A DNA stretch of 64,000 bases from assembly GCF_014196455.1 (NCBI RefSeq), contig NZ_JACIDS010000004.1, forward strand, positions 248,001-312,000, given 5' to 3'. The translations under genes were made by a program, and so were the position numbers. Of this stretch, positions 29,114-40,132 are shown piece by piece. The notes beneath the pieces were generated by a model, which did no database searches, was not told the origin of the DNA, and was given only the letters and a program-made list of their open reading frames with translations. The DNA comes from Kaistia hirudinis (GTDB taxonomy: Bacteria > Pseudomonadota > Alphaproteobacteria > Rhizobiales > Kaistiaceae). Positions within the stretch are counted from its first letter, which is position 1, and each line of letters begins with the position of its first letter.

Positions 29114-30841
29114 TCAGGGCGTCGGCTGGCCCGGCGCGATATCGAGCGAATCCGCGTCGCCGCGCAGAATGAAGGGCACGCTCTTCGCCGGCGTGAAGCG
29201 GCCTGCGTCGAAATCGATCGAACCGTGCATATCGAATGCGGGTCGCGCGAAGTCGGCGCTGCCGTTGAAATCGGCTGTATAGCCCTGGCCCTGCAATTGG
29301 CCGGTCTCGATCGAGAGCGTGTCGCGGCCGAGAGAAAAGCCGATCGACGCCTGGGTGAAATCCGTCTTGCCCGAAAGCGCGTCGGTGGCGGTCTTGTCGG
29401 TCCAGGCCTTAGCGAGCGCGGAGGCGTCGATGCCGTTCAGCGTCCCGCCGCTCAGCGTCAGCTCGCCGCTGCCTGCCAGATTGTTCATCAAGGCGTCCCA
29501 TCGATCGCCGCCCGTTGTCAGCGCGAACATGCCCGCGGCCGTTCCGCGCGTGCCGAGGAACGGCAGCAGGGTCGTTGGGAGCGACTTCAGCGAGAGCGCA
29601 TCGAATTGCGCCCTGATGGCCGCCTCGCTGGCTGGCCCGCCTGTGTCGAGGGAAAAGCTCGCCGACACGCGCGCGTCGAAGAGGCGCATATCGGCCAGCG
29701 CGACATCGAGCCGTCCGGCCCGCAGCGCCGCGGAACCGGCGACACGGCCGATCGCGTCGCCGCCATAGAGCAGTCGATCGGCTGAAAGGCGCACGTCGAG
29801 ATCGACCTGCCCGAGTGCGGAGAAATCGAGCACGCGCTCGCCCAGCGCGCGGGCCGCCGTCAGTGCGTCCATGGCGAGCTCTGCGAACGGCGCGATGTCG
29901 AGGTCGTCGAAGGCGAGTGTCGCCTGTGCGGACGGGCGGGCGCTCGTGAAGTCGAACGACAATCCGCCCTCGCCGTCGCTGCCGTCGATGGAGAGCTTTG
30001 CATCCGGCAGCGTGGCGATGCCGCGGGCCAGCGACACCGCACCTTGCAGCGATGCGGCGCCGAACGCGGCGTGATCGGGGAGATACAGGCCGAAGAGGTT
30101 CGCGAGTTCGTGCAGAGCCGGCGTCTGGATCGCGATATCGCCGCTCGCCGTGGGGCGATCGAGCTGTTGGACCTGGCCGTTGAAGGTCGCGCGAACGGGT
30201 TCCGCGTCGACGGCGAGCTGCAACGTCGTCAGGCGCTGCTCGAAGAAGTCGAGCAGCGAGCCGATCGTGATCGAGAATGTCCCGGGCTTGCCTTGCCAGG
30301 TTGCCTTGCCCGAGAGGCTCGCCGGGCCGGAAGGGTCGGGCCATTTGAGAAGGGCATCGACATGGTCGATCTCCACGCTCCGTCCGGCGGCGTTCGCATA
30401 GTGGATCGTCCCGTCGGTCAGCGAGAGGCGCTGCACCCGCGTCGTCGCATCGAGCGCGTATGGCAATGTCCAGTTGGGGCGCCCTTCCGCGTCGGTGACG
30501 AAATGGAAGACCGGCGCGCGCAGATCGAAGGCTGACGGCTCGATGCGGCCCTGGAAGATGAGGGGAAGCAGGGGGATCTGTGCCGACAGCATCTCGGTCG
30601 TGACCAGCGTGTCGCCGGTCTGGATCGAGACGATGCGGGCTTTCGGAAATCCGACGGTCAGATAGGGCCGGAACGCGACCGTCGGCGTCCCCTCGAATGT
30701 CAGCGCCTTTCCACCCCAGCCTGCGATCTCATAGGTGATCGAACGCCGCACAACCTCGATCGAGACGAGGCTGGGCGCGGTGACGATGAAGACACCGACC
30801 AGCATGGCGAGAACGATCGAGAGAAGGGCGAGCCGTTTCAT
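29114..30841 (-). CDS. AsmA family protein
   Basis: A 575-residue envelope protein with one N-terminal membrane anchor (MKRLALLSIVLAMLVGVFIV) and a long beta-rich periplasmic region. AsmA-type features are GKALTFEGTPTVAFRPYLTVGFPKARI near residue 45 and the C-terminal AsmA_2 block (FTQASIGFSLGRDTLSIETGQLQGQGYTADFNGSADFARPAFDMHGSIDF). The family is linked to phospholipid transport between membranes and outer-membrane assembly. It is monocistronic, divergent from the acetoacetyl-CoA synthetase gene. Confidence 0.85.
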   Translation of the reverse strand: MKRLALLSIVLAMLVGVFIVTAPSLVSIEVVRRSITYEIAGWGGKALTFEGTPTVAFRPYLTVGFPKARIVSIQTGDTLVTTEMLSAQIPLLPLIFQGRIEPSAFDLRAPVFHFVTDAEGRPNWTLPYALDATTRVQRLSLTDGTIHYANAAGRSVEIDHVDALLKWPDPSGPASLSGKATWQGKPGTFSITIGSLLDFFEQRLTTLQLAVDAEPVRATFNGQVQQLDRPTASGDIAIQTPALHELANLFGLYLPDHAAFGAASLQGAVSLARGIATLPDAKLSIDGSDGEGGLSFDFTSARPSAQATLAFDDLDIAPFAELAMDALTAARALGERVLDFSALGQVDLDVRLSADRLLYGGDAIGRVAGSAALRAGRLDVALADMRLFDARVSASFSLDTGGPASEAAIRAQFDALSLKSLPTTLLPFLGTRGTAAGMFALTTGGDRWDALMNNLAGSGELTLSGGTLNGIDASALAKAWTDKTATDALSGKTDFTQASIGFSLGRDTLSIETGQLQGQGYTADFNGSADFARPAFDMHGSIDFDAGRFTPAKSVPFILRGDADSLDIAPGQPTP

Positions 30842-31042
30842 TCGCTCCGACGGCGGTTGGCATGGTGATCGACGGTCTTTCCGATAGGCACAAACCGTCC
30901 GCGGCGCAATGTCGTCGGCCCTCTGACGGTTCCGGCGGCGCGTGACTTGAGTGCCCGATCCGGTTTATCCAAGGGTGTTGCGGCGCCTCGCTGCCGCGCC
31001 GAAATCTTGCATTCCTCGACCCCAGGGACGGATCGAACGCGC

Positions 31043-32998
<1,956 letters not shown>

Positions 32999-33068
32999 CG
33001 GGCTGAAATTATCGTTGATGAAACGTTAAATACCAGTTGCGGGAATCCAATATTCAATAAATAAGCGC

Positions 33069-33083
33069 TTAAACAAGACTTAA
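33069..33083. promoter_or_regulatory. Perfect CtrA box TTAA-N7-TTAA
   Basis: Exact match to the alphaproteobacterial CtrA consensus (TTAA, 7 bases, TTAA), 75 bases before the pilus-type gene. A second near match, TTAA-N7-TTTA, lies at 33098-33112. The surrounding 32999-33157 gap is much AT-richer than the rest of the window and also has one GANTC site (33043-33047). Confidence 0.6.
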
Positions 33084-33157
33084 TTCTATACAGATTGTTA
33101 AGGTCGCGTTTACCGCGCGCGGTTGCCTATGGTCCTCATGCGTTCTGAGGGGACATT

Positions 33158-34672
33158 ATGGGGCATTGGCGCAATCTGCTGAGCGATCGGCGCGGCAACG
33201 TCGCGGTTATCTTCGCCGTCGCGGCGATCCCGTTGCTGATGGGCCTGGGTGTTGCTGTCGACTATGGCCGGACGGTGGTGACGCGGTCGCGTCTTGCGGA
33301 CTCCATCGACGCGGCCGTGCTTGCGATCGGCAGCCAGCCCGCCATGTCCGATGCCGATGCGAAGACAGCGATCACGAAATGGGTCAATGCGCAGGTGAAC
33401 GGTGCCGCGATCGGTTCCTGGCAGGTCGATTCCGTGACCCAGACCGGCGGGACGATCCATGTGACGGCGTCCGGCAGCGTTCCGACGACTCTCGCGAGCC
33501 TCGTCGGCGTGAAGACGCTGCCGGTCGTCGTTTCGACCGAGGCCGTCCGTCAGGCAAAGAAGATCGAGCTGGCGCTGGTGCTCGACAATACCGGCTCCAT
33601 GGCGGGCTCGAAGCTCTCCTCGCTGATCACGGCGGCGAATTCTCTCGTCGATACGCTCGCCAAGGGCACCAAGCAGGCCGACGATCTGCGCGTTGCGCTG
33701 GTTCCGTTCTCCATGACGGTCAAGGTCGGCGCGTCCTACAAGACCGCCACGTGGATGGACACGCAGGCGCTGTCGCCGGTCCATAGCGAGATCTTCGACA
33801 AGACAGGCGTCAATCGCTTCAGCCTGTTCGAAAAGATGGGGGTCGCATGGGGCGGCTGTGTCGAGTCGCGGCCCATGCCCTATGACGTCCAGGACACGCT
33901 GCCGAGCGCCTCCAACCCATCGACCTATTACGTGCCGTATTTCGCCCCCGACGAGCCGGACACCAAGAGCGGCAATTCCGCCGTCTATCCGAACTCCTAT
34001 CTGGCTGATGTGACGACCAGCACGAACTGGAAGACGCAGGAGACCTATTCCGCGAAGTACACGAAGAACTTCACCAAGACCGGCACCAACAGTTCGACCG
34101 GCTATACCTATGGACCCAATTCGGGCTGCGGGTTGGCGCCGCTGATGCGCCTGACCAACAACACGACGAGCATCAAGTCGGCGATCAGTGCCATGACGGC
34201 GGTCGGCGATACCAACATTCCGATCGGTCTCGCCTGGGGCTGGAATACACTCGCCCCGGCCGGCCCGTTCGGCGATGGCGTGGCCTATACCGATACCGAG
34301 CACAGCAAGATCGTGGTGCTGATGACCGACGGGCAGAACCAGAACTCCAATCCCGGCGGCAGCAACAGCAACGCCTCGTATTATTCCTCGATCGGCTACA
34401 TCTGGCAGAATCGGCTGGGGATCACGTCCGGCTCGGATACGACGCGCCGGACGGCGATGGATTCGAGGCTCTCCACCCTTTGCACCAACATGAAGGCCAA
34501 GGGCATCCAGATCTATACGGTGCGCGTCGAGGTCACGACGGGTTCCAGCACGGTGCTGAAGAACTGCGCCTCGAGCCCGGACATGTTCTACGACGTGCAG
34601 GATTCCTCGCAACTGCTGGCGACCTTCCAATCGATCGCCGGCGAGATCTCGAAGCTGCGGATCTCGAAATAG
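33158..34672 (+). CDS. TadE/TadG-like pilus protein with VWA domain
   Basis: A 504-residue membrane-anchored protein. The N-terminus has the TadE/TadG prepilin-like start (LLSDRRGNVAVIFAVAAIPLLMGLGVAVDYGR), one hydrophobic helix at about 15-37. From about residue 125 follows a von Willebrand A domain with a MIDAS-type DNTGSM and later VVLMTDGQNQN. A long Thr/Ser/Asn-rich insertion lies between these. Such proteins belong to Flp/Tad pili or surface adhesion but often occur as lone genes, as here. CtrA boxes upstream suggest cell-cycle control. Convergent with rsmE, 1 base between stops. Confidence 0.88.
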   Translation: MGHWRNLLSDRRGNVAVIFAVAAIPLLMGLGVAVDYGRTVVTRSRLADSIDAAVLAIGSQPAMSDADAKTAITKWVNAQVNGAAIGSWQVDSVTQTGGTIHVTASGSVPTTLASLVGVKTLPVVVSTEAVRQAKKIELALVLDNTGSMAGSKLSSLITAANSLVDTLAKGTKQADDLRVALVPFSMTVKVGASYKTATWMDTQALSPVHSEIFDKTGVNRFSLFEKMGVAWGGCVESRPMPYDVQDTLPSASNPSTYYVPYFAPDEPDTKSGNSAVYPNSYLADVTTSTNWKTQETYSAKYTKNFTKTGTNSSTGYTYGPNSGCGLAPLMRLTNNTTSIKSAISAMTAVGDTNIPIGLAWGWNTLAPAGPFGDGVAYTDTEHSKIVVLMTDGQNQNSNPGGSNSNASYYSSIGYIWQNRLGITSGSDTTRRTAMDSRLSTLCTNMKAKGIQIYTVRVEVTTGSSTVLKNCASSPDMFYDVQDSSQLLATFQSIAGEISKLRISK

Positions 34673-34673
34673 G

Positions 34674-35429
34674 CTAGGGCGCCTCGTTCCAGTCGCCGGC
34701 GGCAGCCTGGACGAGCGCCAGCGCCGCGACGGCTGCCGTGTCGGCGCGCAGGATGCGGGGACCGAGCGGTATCGTCGTGACGAAGGGGCGGCTTACGAGC
34801 AGCGTGCGCTCCTCCGGCGAGAAGCCGCCTTCGGGGCCGATCAGCACGGCGAGCGGCGTGCCGCGCAGCGCATGCAGGATCGCGAGCGGGTCGCTGCCGG
34901 CGGCATCCTCGTCGCAAAAGATCAGCCGGCGGTCCGGGCTTTCATCCTCCCAGGCGGCGATCACGTCGGCGAGCGGGCGCGGTGCCGCGATGGTCGGGAT
35001 CGTGAGGATCCCGCATTGTTCGGCCGCCTCGATCGCATTCGCGGCAAGGCGGTCCTCATTGAGGCGCGTCACCTGGGTGCGGCGGGTGATGACCGGGCGG
35101 ATCGTCCCGGCTCCCATCTCGACGGCCTTCTGAACCATATAGTCGAGCCGCGCCTGCTTGAGGGGGGCGAAGAGATAGTGCAGATCGGCGGGCGGCGTCT
35201 GGGGGCGGGTCTCTTCGACGATCCGCAACTGTGCACGCTTGCGGTCACCTTCCAGGGTCGCGCGCCATTCGCCTTCGCGCCCGTTGAAGACGAGTATGGC
35301 GGCGCCGGGGCCCATGCGCAGCACATTGACGAGATAGTTCGCCTGGTCGCGATCGAGCGGGACGAGCGCATCCGCGGCGAGCGGCGCGTCGAGGAAGAGC
35401 CTCTGCGTGGTGAAGTCGTAGCGGGACAT
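34674..35429 (-). CDS. rsmE: 16S rRNA (uracil(1498)-N(3))-methyltransferase
   Basis: A 251-residue SPOUT-class methyltransferase that methylates U1498 of 16S rRNA. It has an N-terminal PUA-like part (RLFLDAPLAADALVPLDRDQANYLVNVLRMGPGAAILVFNGREGEW) and the C-terminal SAM-binding knot signature LIGPEGGFSPEE. The start MSRYDFTTQRLFL at 35429 matches family N-termini; the frame is open further up. Divergent from xseA, with about 100 bases between them. Confidence 0.95.
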   Translation of the reverse strand: MSRYDFTTQRLFLDAPLAADALVPLDRDQANYLVNVLRMGPGAAILVFNGREGEWRATLEGDRKRAQLRIVEETRPQTPPADLHYLFAPLKQARLDYMVQKAVEMGAGTIRPVITRRTQVTRLNEDRLAANAIEAAEQCGILTIPTIAAPRPLADVIAAWEDESPDRRLIFCDEDAAGSDPLAILHALRGTPLAVLIGPEGGFSPEERTLLVSRPFVTTIPLGPRILRADTAAVAALALVQAAAGDWNEAP

Positions 35430-35529
35430 GCGCGAGCGATAAGCGAGCGGGGGGCGCGCCGCAAGTCCGGCTTGACCACCGTCCGGTCGGCGGGCATTCA
35501 GGGACAGAGGGCCCCACAACCGAGACGGC

Positions 35530-37074
35530 ATGACCGAGACAGCCTCCAACGCCGCCGAATACTCCGTCTCCGAGATCTCGCTGGCGCTGAAGCGCACGGT
35601 CGAGGAAGCCTATGGCTATGTCCGCGTGCGCGGCGAGATCTCCGGCTATCGTGGTCCGCATTCCTCCGGCCATGCCTATTTCGCGCTCAAGGACGATCGC
35701 GCCAAGCTCGAGGCCGTGATCTGGAAGGGCAATTTCGGCCGCCTTCGCTTCCGTCCCGAAGAGGGCATGGAGGTGATCGCGACCGGCAAGCTCACGACCT
35801 TCCCGGGCTCGTCCAAATATCAGATCGTGATCGAGCAGCTGGAGCCGGCCGGCGTCGGTGCGCTGATGGCGCTGCTCGAGGAGCGTCGCCGCCGCCTCGC
35901 CGCTGAAGGCCTGTTCGATCCGGCCCGCAAGCGGCCGATACCCTATCTGCCGCGCGTCATCGGCGTCGTCACCTCGCCGACCGGCGCCGTCATCCGGGAC
36001 ATCCTGCACCGTCTTGCCGATCGCTTTCCTGTCGCCGTGCTGGTCTGGCCCGTGCGCGTCCAGGGGGAGACCTCGGCGGCGGAGGTCGCGGCGGCGATCG
36101 CCGGCTTCAACGCGATTGCGCCGGGCGGGCCGATCCCGCGGCCGGACGTGCTGATCGTCGCGCGCGGCGGCGGCAGCCTCGAGGATCTCTGGGGCTTCAA
36201 CGAGGAGATCGTGGTGCGCGCCGCCGCGGCCTCGGATATCCCCCTGATCTCCGCTGTTGGCCACGAGACCGATACGACGCTGATCGACTATGCTGCGGAC
36301 CTCCGCGCGCCCACACCGACCGGCGCCGCGGAGATGGCCGTGCCGGTCCGCTCGGAACTAGTGGGCGCCGTATCGGATCTCTCGCGCCGCCTCGACGGCG
36401 CCATGCTCCGTCATGTCGAAGGACGCCGCCGGGATCTGCGCGCCGCGGCGCGCGCGCTGCCGCGTCTCGACGATCTCCTCGCCATTCCCCGGCGCAGCTT
36501 CGACGAACTCGCCGGCCGTCTCGCCCGCGGCCTTTCGACCAACACGCTGGCGCATCGCGCGCGGCTGGAGCGTTCGTCCGGCCGGCTGCAGTCTGCTTCG
36601 CTCGATCGCCTGATCATGCGCGCCGGCGAACGGCTGGCCGCCCTGTCCACACGGCAGGGGCGGGCGCTGGAGGTCCATGCCGAACGCAAGCGCGCAGCCT
36701 TCGCCCGGCTCTCCGGCAGGCTCAGGATCGATCCGCTCGCCGAGCGCGTGACGCGCGGTAGGGACCGGCTCGGGCAAGCCGAGGAACGCGGCCGTCGTGC
36801 CTTTGCGCGGATCGTGGAGAAGAGCCGCGACAGGCTCGATCGCGCGGCGCGCCTGCTCGACACCCTATCCTATCGCAGCGTGCTGGCCCGTGGCTTCGCG
36901 CTGGTGACCGATGCCGCCGGCGCGCCGGTGCGCTCGGTGACGGCGATCGCTCCCGGCGACGCACTGACGATCGAACTCCAGGATGGCAAGGTCGGCGCGG
37001 TCGCGGCCGGATCCGCCGCGCCGGCGAAGCCAAAGCGCCGTCCGAAGGCGCCGTCGCAAGAGAGCCTGTTCTAG
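35530..37074 (+). CDS. xseA: Exodeoxyribonuclease VII large subunit
   Basis: A 514-residue XseA. An N-terminal OB-fold ([29 protein letters not shown]..) at about residues 10-110 precedes the nuclease domain with [28 protein letters not shown] and [28 protein letters not shown], then coiled-coil regions to the C-terminus. With XseB it degrades single-stranded DNA. The small subunit gene is not in this window. Ends 4 bases into the convergent MarR gene. Confidence 0.95.
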   Translation: MTETASNAAEYSVSEISLALKRTVEEAYGYVRVRGEISGYRGPHSSGHAYFALKDDRAKLEAVIWKGNFGRLRFRPEEGMEVIATGKLTTFPGSSKYQIVIEQLEPAGVGALMALLEERRRRLAAEGLFDPARKRPIPYLPRVIGVVTSPTGAVIRDILHRLADRFPVAVLVWPVRVQGETSAAEVAAAIAGFNAIAPGGPIPRPDVLIVARGGGSLEDLWGFNEEIVVRAAAASDIPLISAVGHETDTTLIDYAADLRAPTPTGAAEMAVPVRSELVGAVSDLSRRLDGAMLRHVEGRRRDLRAAARALPRLDDLLAIPRRSFDELAGRLARGLSTNTLAHRARLERSSGRLQSASLDRLIMRAGERLAALSTRQGRALEVHAERKRAAFARLSGRLRIDPLAERVTRGRDRLGQAEERGRRAFARIVEKSRDRLDRAARLLDTLSYRSVLARGFALVTDAAGAPVRSVTAIAPGDALTIELQDGKVGAVAAGSAAPAKPKRRPKAPSQESLF

Positions 37075-37520
37075 CCGCGTGCCGCGAGCTGTCCAAGCAG
37101 TCGCGCCAAGGTGGTGGCATCCGCGTCATTGTCGAGCCGCGCGCCAACATGGGCTGCGATGGCCGCCCGGTAGATCGGCCACATGCGGTCCAGCAAGGCC
37201 CGGCCGCTCTCGGTGATCGACACCATCTGTCCGCGCCCGTCGCTGCTGCAGGGGCTGCGATGCACATGACCGGCCTCTTCCAGCCGGTCGATCAGGCGCG
37301 AGACATTGTGCTGCGCGAGCAGCAATCGCTGCTGCAGTTCCAGCGGCCGGAGCGCGCCGCCCTCGGCCCGGCGCAGTTCGAGCAGCGCATCGTACCAGCC
37401 GAGCGGCGGCAATCCCGCCTGTTTCAGGTCGGCTTCGATCGCCTGGAGCGCGACCTGCTGCGCGCGCATCAGGCCGACCCAGGCGTTGACGACGGCCTCC
37501 GATGGTTCTGTCGCGGACAT
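37071..37520 (-). CDS. MarR-family transcriptional regulator
   Basis: A 149-residue winged-helix regulator: recognition region [57 protein letters not shown], the classical MarR pattern including the D-x-R wing. An in-frame start 30 bases upstream is possible; ATG 37520 has a GGGAG ribosome site. Divergent from a glutathione S-transferase across about 110 bases rich in palindromes, so it probably represses that gene and itself in response to an electrophile or aromatic ligand. Confidence 0.88.
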   Translation of the reverse strand: MSATEPSEAVVNAWVGLMRAQQVALQAIEADLKQAGLPPLGWYDALLELRRAEGGALRPLELQQRLLLAQHNVSRLIDRLEEAGHVHRSPCSSDGRGQMVSITESGRALLDRMWPIYRAAIAAHVGARLDNDADATTLARLLGQLAARG

Positions 37521-37544
37521 GGCGCACTCCCGATCTGGATGCAG

Positions 37545-37592
37545 ATGCATTCATCTTGACAAGTCGATGTACTTGCATCTAAGTGAATGCAT
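37545..37592. promoter_or_regulatory. Probable MarR operator/promoter region
   Basis: Inverted arms ATGCATTCA (37545-37553) and TGAATGCAT (37584-37592), each containing a smaller ATGCAT palindrome, flank a possible -35 TTGACA (37556-37561). An additional TGCATATGCA palindrome overlaps the right end. Location between the MarR and GST genes makes it the likely binding site. Confidence 0.5.
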
Positions 37593-37632
37593 ATGCATCG
37601 AACCTGCGGTGCAGTCAATTGAGGAGTACCCC

Positions 37633-38295
37633 ATGAGTCCGCCGCTGACCCTGGTTTCCTTCGATCTCTGCCCCTACGTCCAGCGCGCCGCCATCGTGCT
37701 TGGCGAGAAGGGCGTGCCCTATGAACGCACCAATATCGACCTTTCGAACAAGCCGGACTGGTTCATGGCGATCTCGCCGCTCGGCAAGGTCCCGTTGCTG
37801 AAGGTCGGCGACGAGGTGCTGTTCGAGAGTACGGTGATCGCGGAATATCTGGACGAGACACAGCCGGCGCCGCTGCATCCCGCCGATCCGCTGCTGAAGG
37901 CGCGTCATCGTGGCTGGATGGAGTTCGGCTCGACGATCCTGGGCGACGTCTGGGTGCTCGAAACCACGGCCGATCAGGCGGCATTCGACGCCAAGGTCAA
38001 GACGGTCAAGGAGAAGTTCGCGCGGGTCGAGGCCGAGCTCGGCGACGGTCCTTTCTTCGCCGGCCCGTCCTTCTCGCTCGTCGATGCGGTCTTCGCGCCG
38101 ATCTTCCGCATCTTCGAGGGCTTTGATGCCGTCCGGGATCTCGGACTGTTCGAGGGCCTGCCCAAGGTTCAGGCCTGGCGCAAGGCGCTGGGGGACCGCG
38201 CCTCGGTCAAGGCCGCCGTCGTTCCCGACTTTCAGGAGCGGTTGCTCGCCTTCCTGAAGCGACAGAATGGCATCATCGCGCAGGGCATCGCCTGA
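37633..38295 (+). CDS. Glutathione S-transferase family protein
   Basis: A 220-residue GST. The thioredoxin-like N-terminal domain has the Cys-type active site LCPYVQRA (Cys13), as in omega/beta-like or glutaredoxin-like GSTs, and the glutathione-contact motifs GKVPLL and ESTVIAEYLDE; the helical C-terminal domain covers about 90-215. ATG 37633 follows GAGGAG. Likely detoxifies or reduces electrophiles and is probably controlled by the divergent MarR-type regulator. Confidence 0.9.
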   Translation: MSPPLTLVSFDLCPYVQRAAIVLGEKGVPYERTNIDLSNKPDWFMAISPLGKVPLLKVGDEVLFESTVIAEYLDETQPAPLHPADPLLKARHRGWMEFGSTILGDVWVLETTADQAAFDAKVKTVKEKFARVEAELGDGPFFAGPSFSLVDAVFAPIFRIFEGFDAVRDLGLFEGLPKVQAWRKALGDRASVKAAVVPDFQERLLAFLKRQNGIIAQGIA

Positions 38296-38305
38296 GTCGC
38301 GCGCG

Positions 38306-39979
38306 TCAGCGGTCCGCGTTTGACCGGAGGCCGCTCAACGTCGTCTGCGTCGAGAGCGCCTCCGGATCGGTGAGGAGATGCAGGATCGCGGGCTTGCCGC
38401 TCTGGATCGCGCGCTCGAAGGCCGGGGCGAAGTCTGCGGTCGTGCGGACGGTTTCGCCATGCCCGCCAAAGGCGCGGGCCAGCGCCGCGAAATCCGGGTT
38501 GACGAGATCGGTCGCCGAAACGCGGCCCGGATAGTGGCGCTCCTGATGGGCGCGGATCGTGCCATACATGCCGTTGTCGGCCACGATGACGATGATCGCC
38601 GCGCCTTCCTGGACCGCAGTCCCGAACTCCTGGCCCGTCATCTGGAAGCAGCCGTCGCCGGCGAAGTCGACGACGGTCCGCTGGGGATGGCGCAGCTTGG
38701 CGGCAACCGCGGCCGGCAGGCCATAGCCCATCGAGCCCGAGGTCGGGGCGAGCTGCGTGCCGGGGCGGCGGAAGCGGTAATAGCGATGCAGCCAGCCAGC
38801 ATAGTTGCCGGCGCCATTGGTCAGGATCGCGTCGTCCGGCAGCGTGGCGTTCAGATGTGCAATGACGGCCCCGAGCTCGACGCCTGAGACGGCTCGCGGC
38901 GCGGGCTCCGACCAGGCGCGATAGCTGGCGTTGGCGGCGCGCGTCGCGTCGCGCCAGCGGATCTCGACGGGCGGGTGGACCACTTCGAGCTGAGCGGCGA
39001 AGCCGTTCGGCGTCGCATTGATGGCCAGCGTCGGGCGATAGACGCGGCCGAGCTCCTCGGCGCTCGCATGGACATGCACGAGCTTCTGCTTCGGCTCCGG
39101 CACGTCGATCAGCGTATAGCCGGAAGAGGGGACTTCGCCGAGACGGCCGCCGATCAGGAGCAGCAGGTCGGCGTCGCGGATGCGCTCCGCCAGCGCGGGA
39201 TTGATGGCAAGGCCGACATCGCCGGCATAGTTCGGATGTTCGTGATCGAAGAGCCCCTGGCGGCGGAAGGAGACCGCGACCGGCAGGTCGAAGCGCTCGG
39301 CGAAGCGCGCGAGCGCGGCGACGGCCTTGTCGCTCCAGCGCGATCCGCCGGCAATGACCAGCGGGCGTTCGGCGGCCCAGAGCAGTTTCTGAAGCTGCGC
39401 CGTCTGGGTCAGTCCCGGGAACGTCTCGATCGGGTCGAAGGCTTCGGGCAGGTGCGGCGAGACGCGCTCGCGCAGCATGTCTTCGGGCAGGGCGATCACC
39501 ACCGGCCCTGGCCTGCCGGACGTCGCGACATGGAAGGCGCGAGCGAGGATCTCCGGGATGCGGGCCGCGTCGTCGATTTCGGTCGCCCATTTGGCGAGGC
39601 CCGAAAAGACCTGGCGATAGTCGAGTTCCTGGAATGCCTCGCGGTCGCGATGGCCCCGCGCGATCTGCCCGACGAGCAGGATCATCGGCGTCGAATCCTG
39701 CATCGCGACATGGATGCCGCTCGCCGCATTCGTCGCACCCGGACCGCGTGTCACAATGGCGACGCCCGGCCGGCCGGTGAGTTTGCCCCAGGCCTCGGCC
39801 ATCATCGCGGCGCCGCCCTCGTGCCGGGCATTGGTAATCGCGATCGGCGAGCCATGCAGCGCGTCCAGCACGGCGAGGAAGCTCTCGCCGGGAACCGTGA
39901 AGACGCGCTCGACCCCGTTCGCCGCCAGCATGTCGACGATGAGTTCGCCGCCACTGCGGCCTTGGGTCGATGCTGTCAT
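38306..39979 (-). CDS. Thiamine-diphosphate-dependent enzyme (acetolactate synthase-like)
   Basis: A 557-residue ThDP enzyme with the three domains of the family. The N-terminal PYR domain has the catalytic Glu (VFTVPGESFLAVLDAL) and RHEGGAAMMAEAW; the middle domain spans about 195-325; the C-terminal PP domain has the GDG...N cofactor motif (DFAGDGCFQMTGQEFGTAV...ADNGMYG). Family members include acetolactate synthase, benzoylformate decarboxylase and oxalyl-CoA decarboxylase. There is no IlvH/N small subunit nearby, so biosynthetic ALS is unlikely; the substrate is unknown. Start 39979 was preferred over an in-frame codon at 40036 because of a nearby GAGAGG. Confidence 0.88.
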   Translation of the reverse strand: MTASTQGRSGGELIVDMLAANGVERVFTVPGESFLAVLDALHGSPIAITNARHEGGAAMMAEAWGKLTGRPGVAIVTRGPGATNAASGIHVAMQDSTPMILLVGQIARGHRDREAFQELDYRQVFSGLAKWATEIDDAARIPEILARAFHVATSGRPGPVVIALPEDMLRERVSPHLPEAFDPIETFPGLTQTAQLQKLLWAAERPLVIAGGSRWSDKAVAALARFAERFDLPVAVSFRRQGLFDHEHPNYAGDVGLAINPALAERIRDADLLLLIGGRLGEVPSSGYTLIDVPEPKQKLVHVHASAEELGRVYRPTLAINATPNGFAAQLEVVHPPVEIRWRDATRAANASYRAWSEPAPRAVSGVELGAVIAHLNATLPDDAILTNGAGNYAGWLHRYYRFRRPGTQLAPTSGSMGYGLPAAVAAKLRHPQRTVVDFAGDGCFQMTGQEFGTAVQEGAAIIVIVADNGMYGTIRAHQERHYPGRVSATDLVNPDFAALARAFGGHGETVRTTADFAPAFERAIQSGKPAILHLLTDPEALSTQTTLSGLRSNADR

Positions 39980-40132
39980 GGGGGCCTCTCGGTGGATGGG
40001 ACATTCGTTCTTAAGGGGAGGGCTCGCCCGGCTCAAGCGGGCGCGTGTCGCGGCGGCGGACGCAATGCAGCCGCTTTCAAGCGTTCCGATCCACGCCTAG
40101 ACTCGGAAGAAATGCGAATCGGGAGGCCCCCT

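Noticed and set aside
33062-33071. Palindrome TAAGCGCTTA as a further AglR operator
   Set aside because: Shares only AAGCGCTT with the agl operators, lacks their AAAGCGCTTT core and flanks, and lies before an unrelated pilus-type gene; it overlaps the CtrA box and is probably coincidence.
38306-39979. Assignment as biosynthetic acetolactate synthase IlvB
   Set aside because: No small-subunit gene or other branched-chain genes nearby; kept as a general ThDP enzyme.
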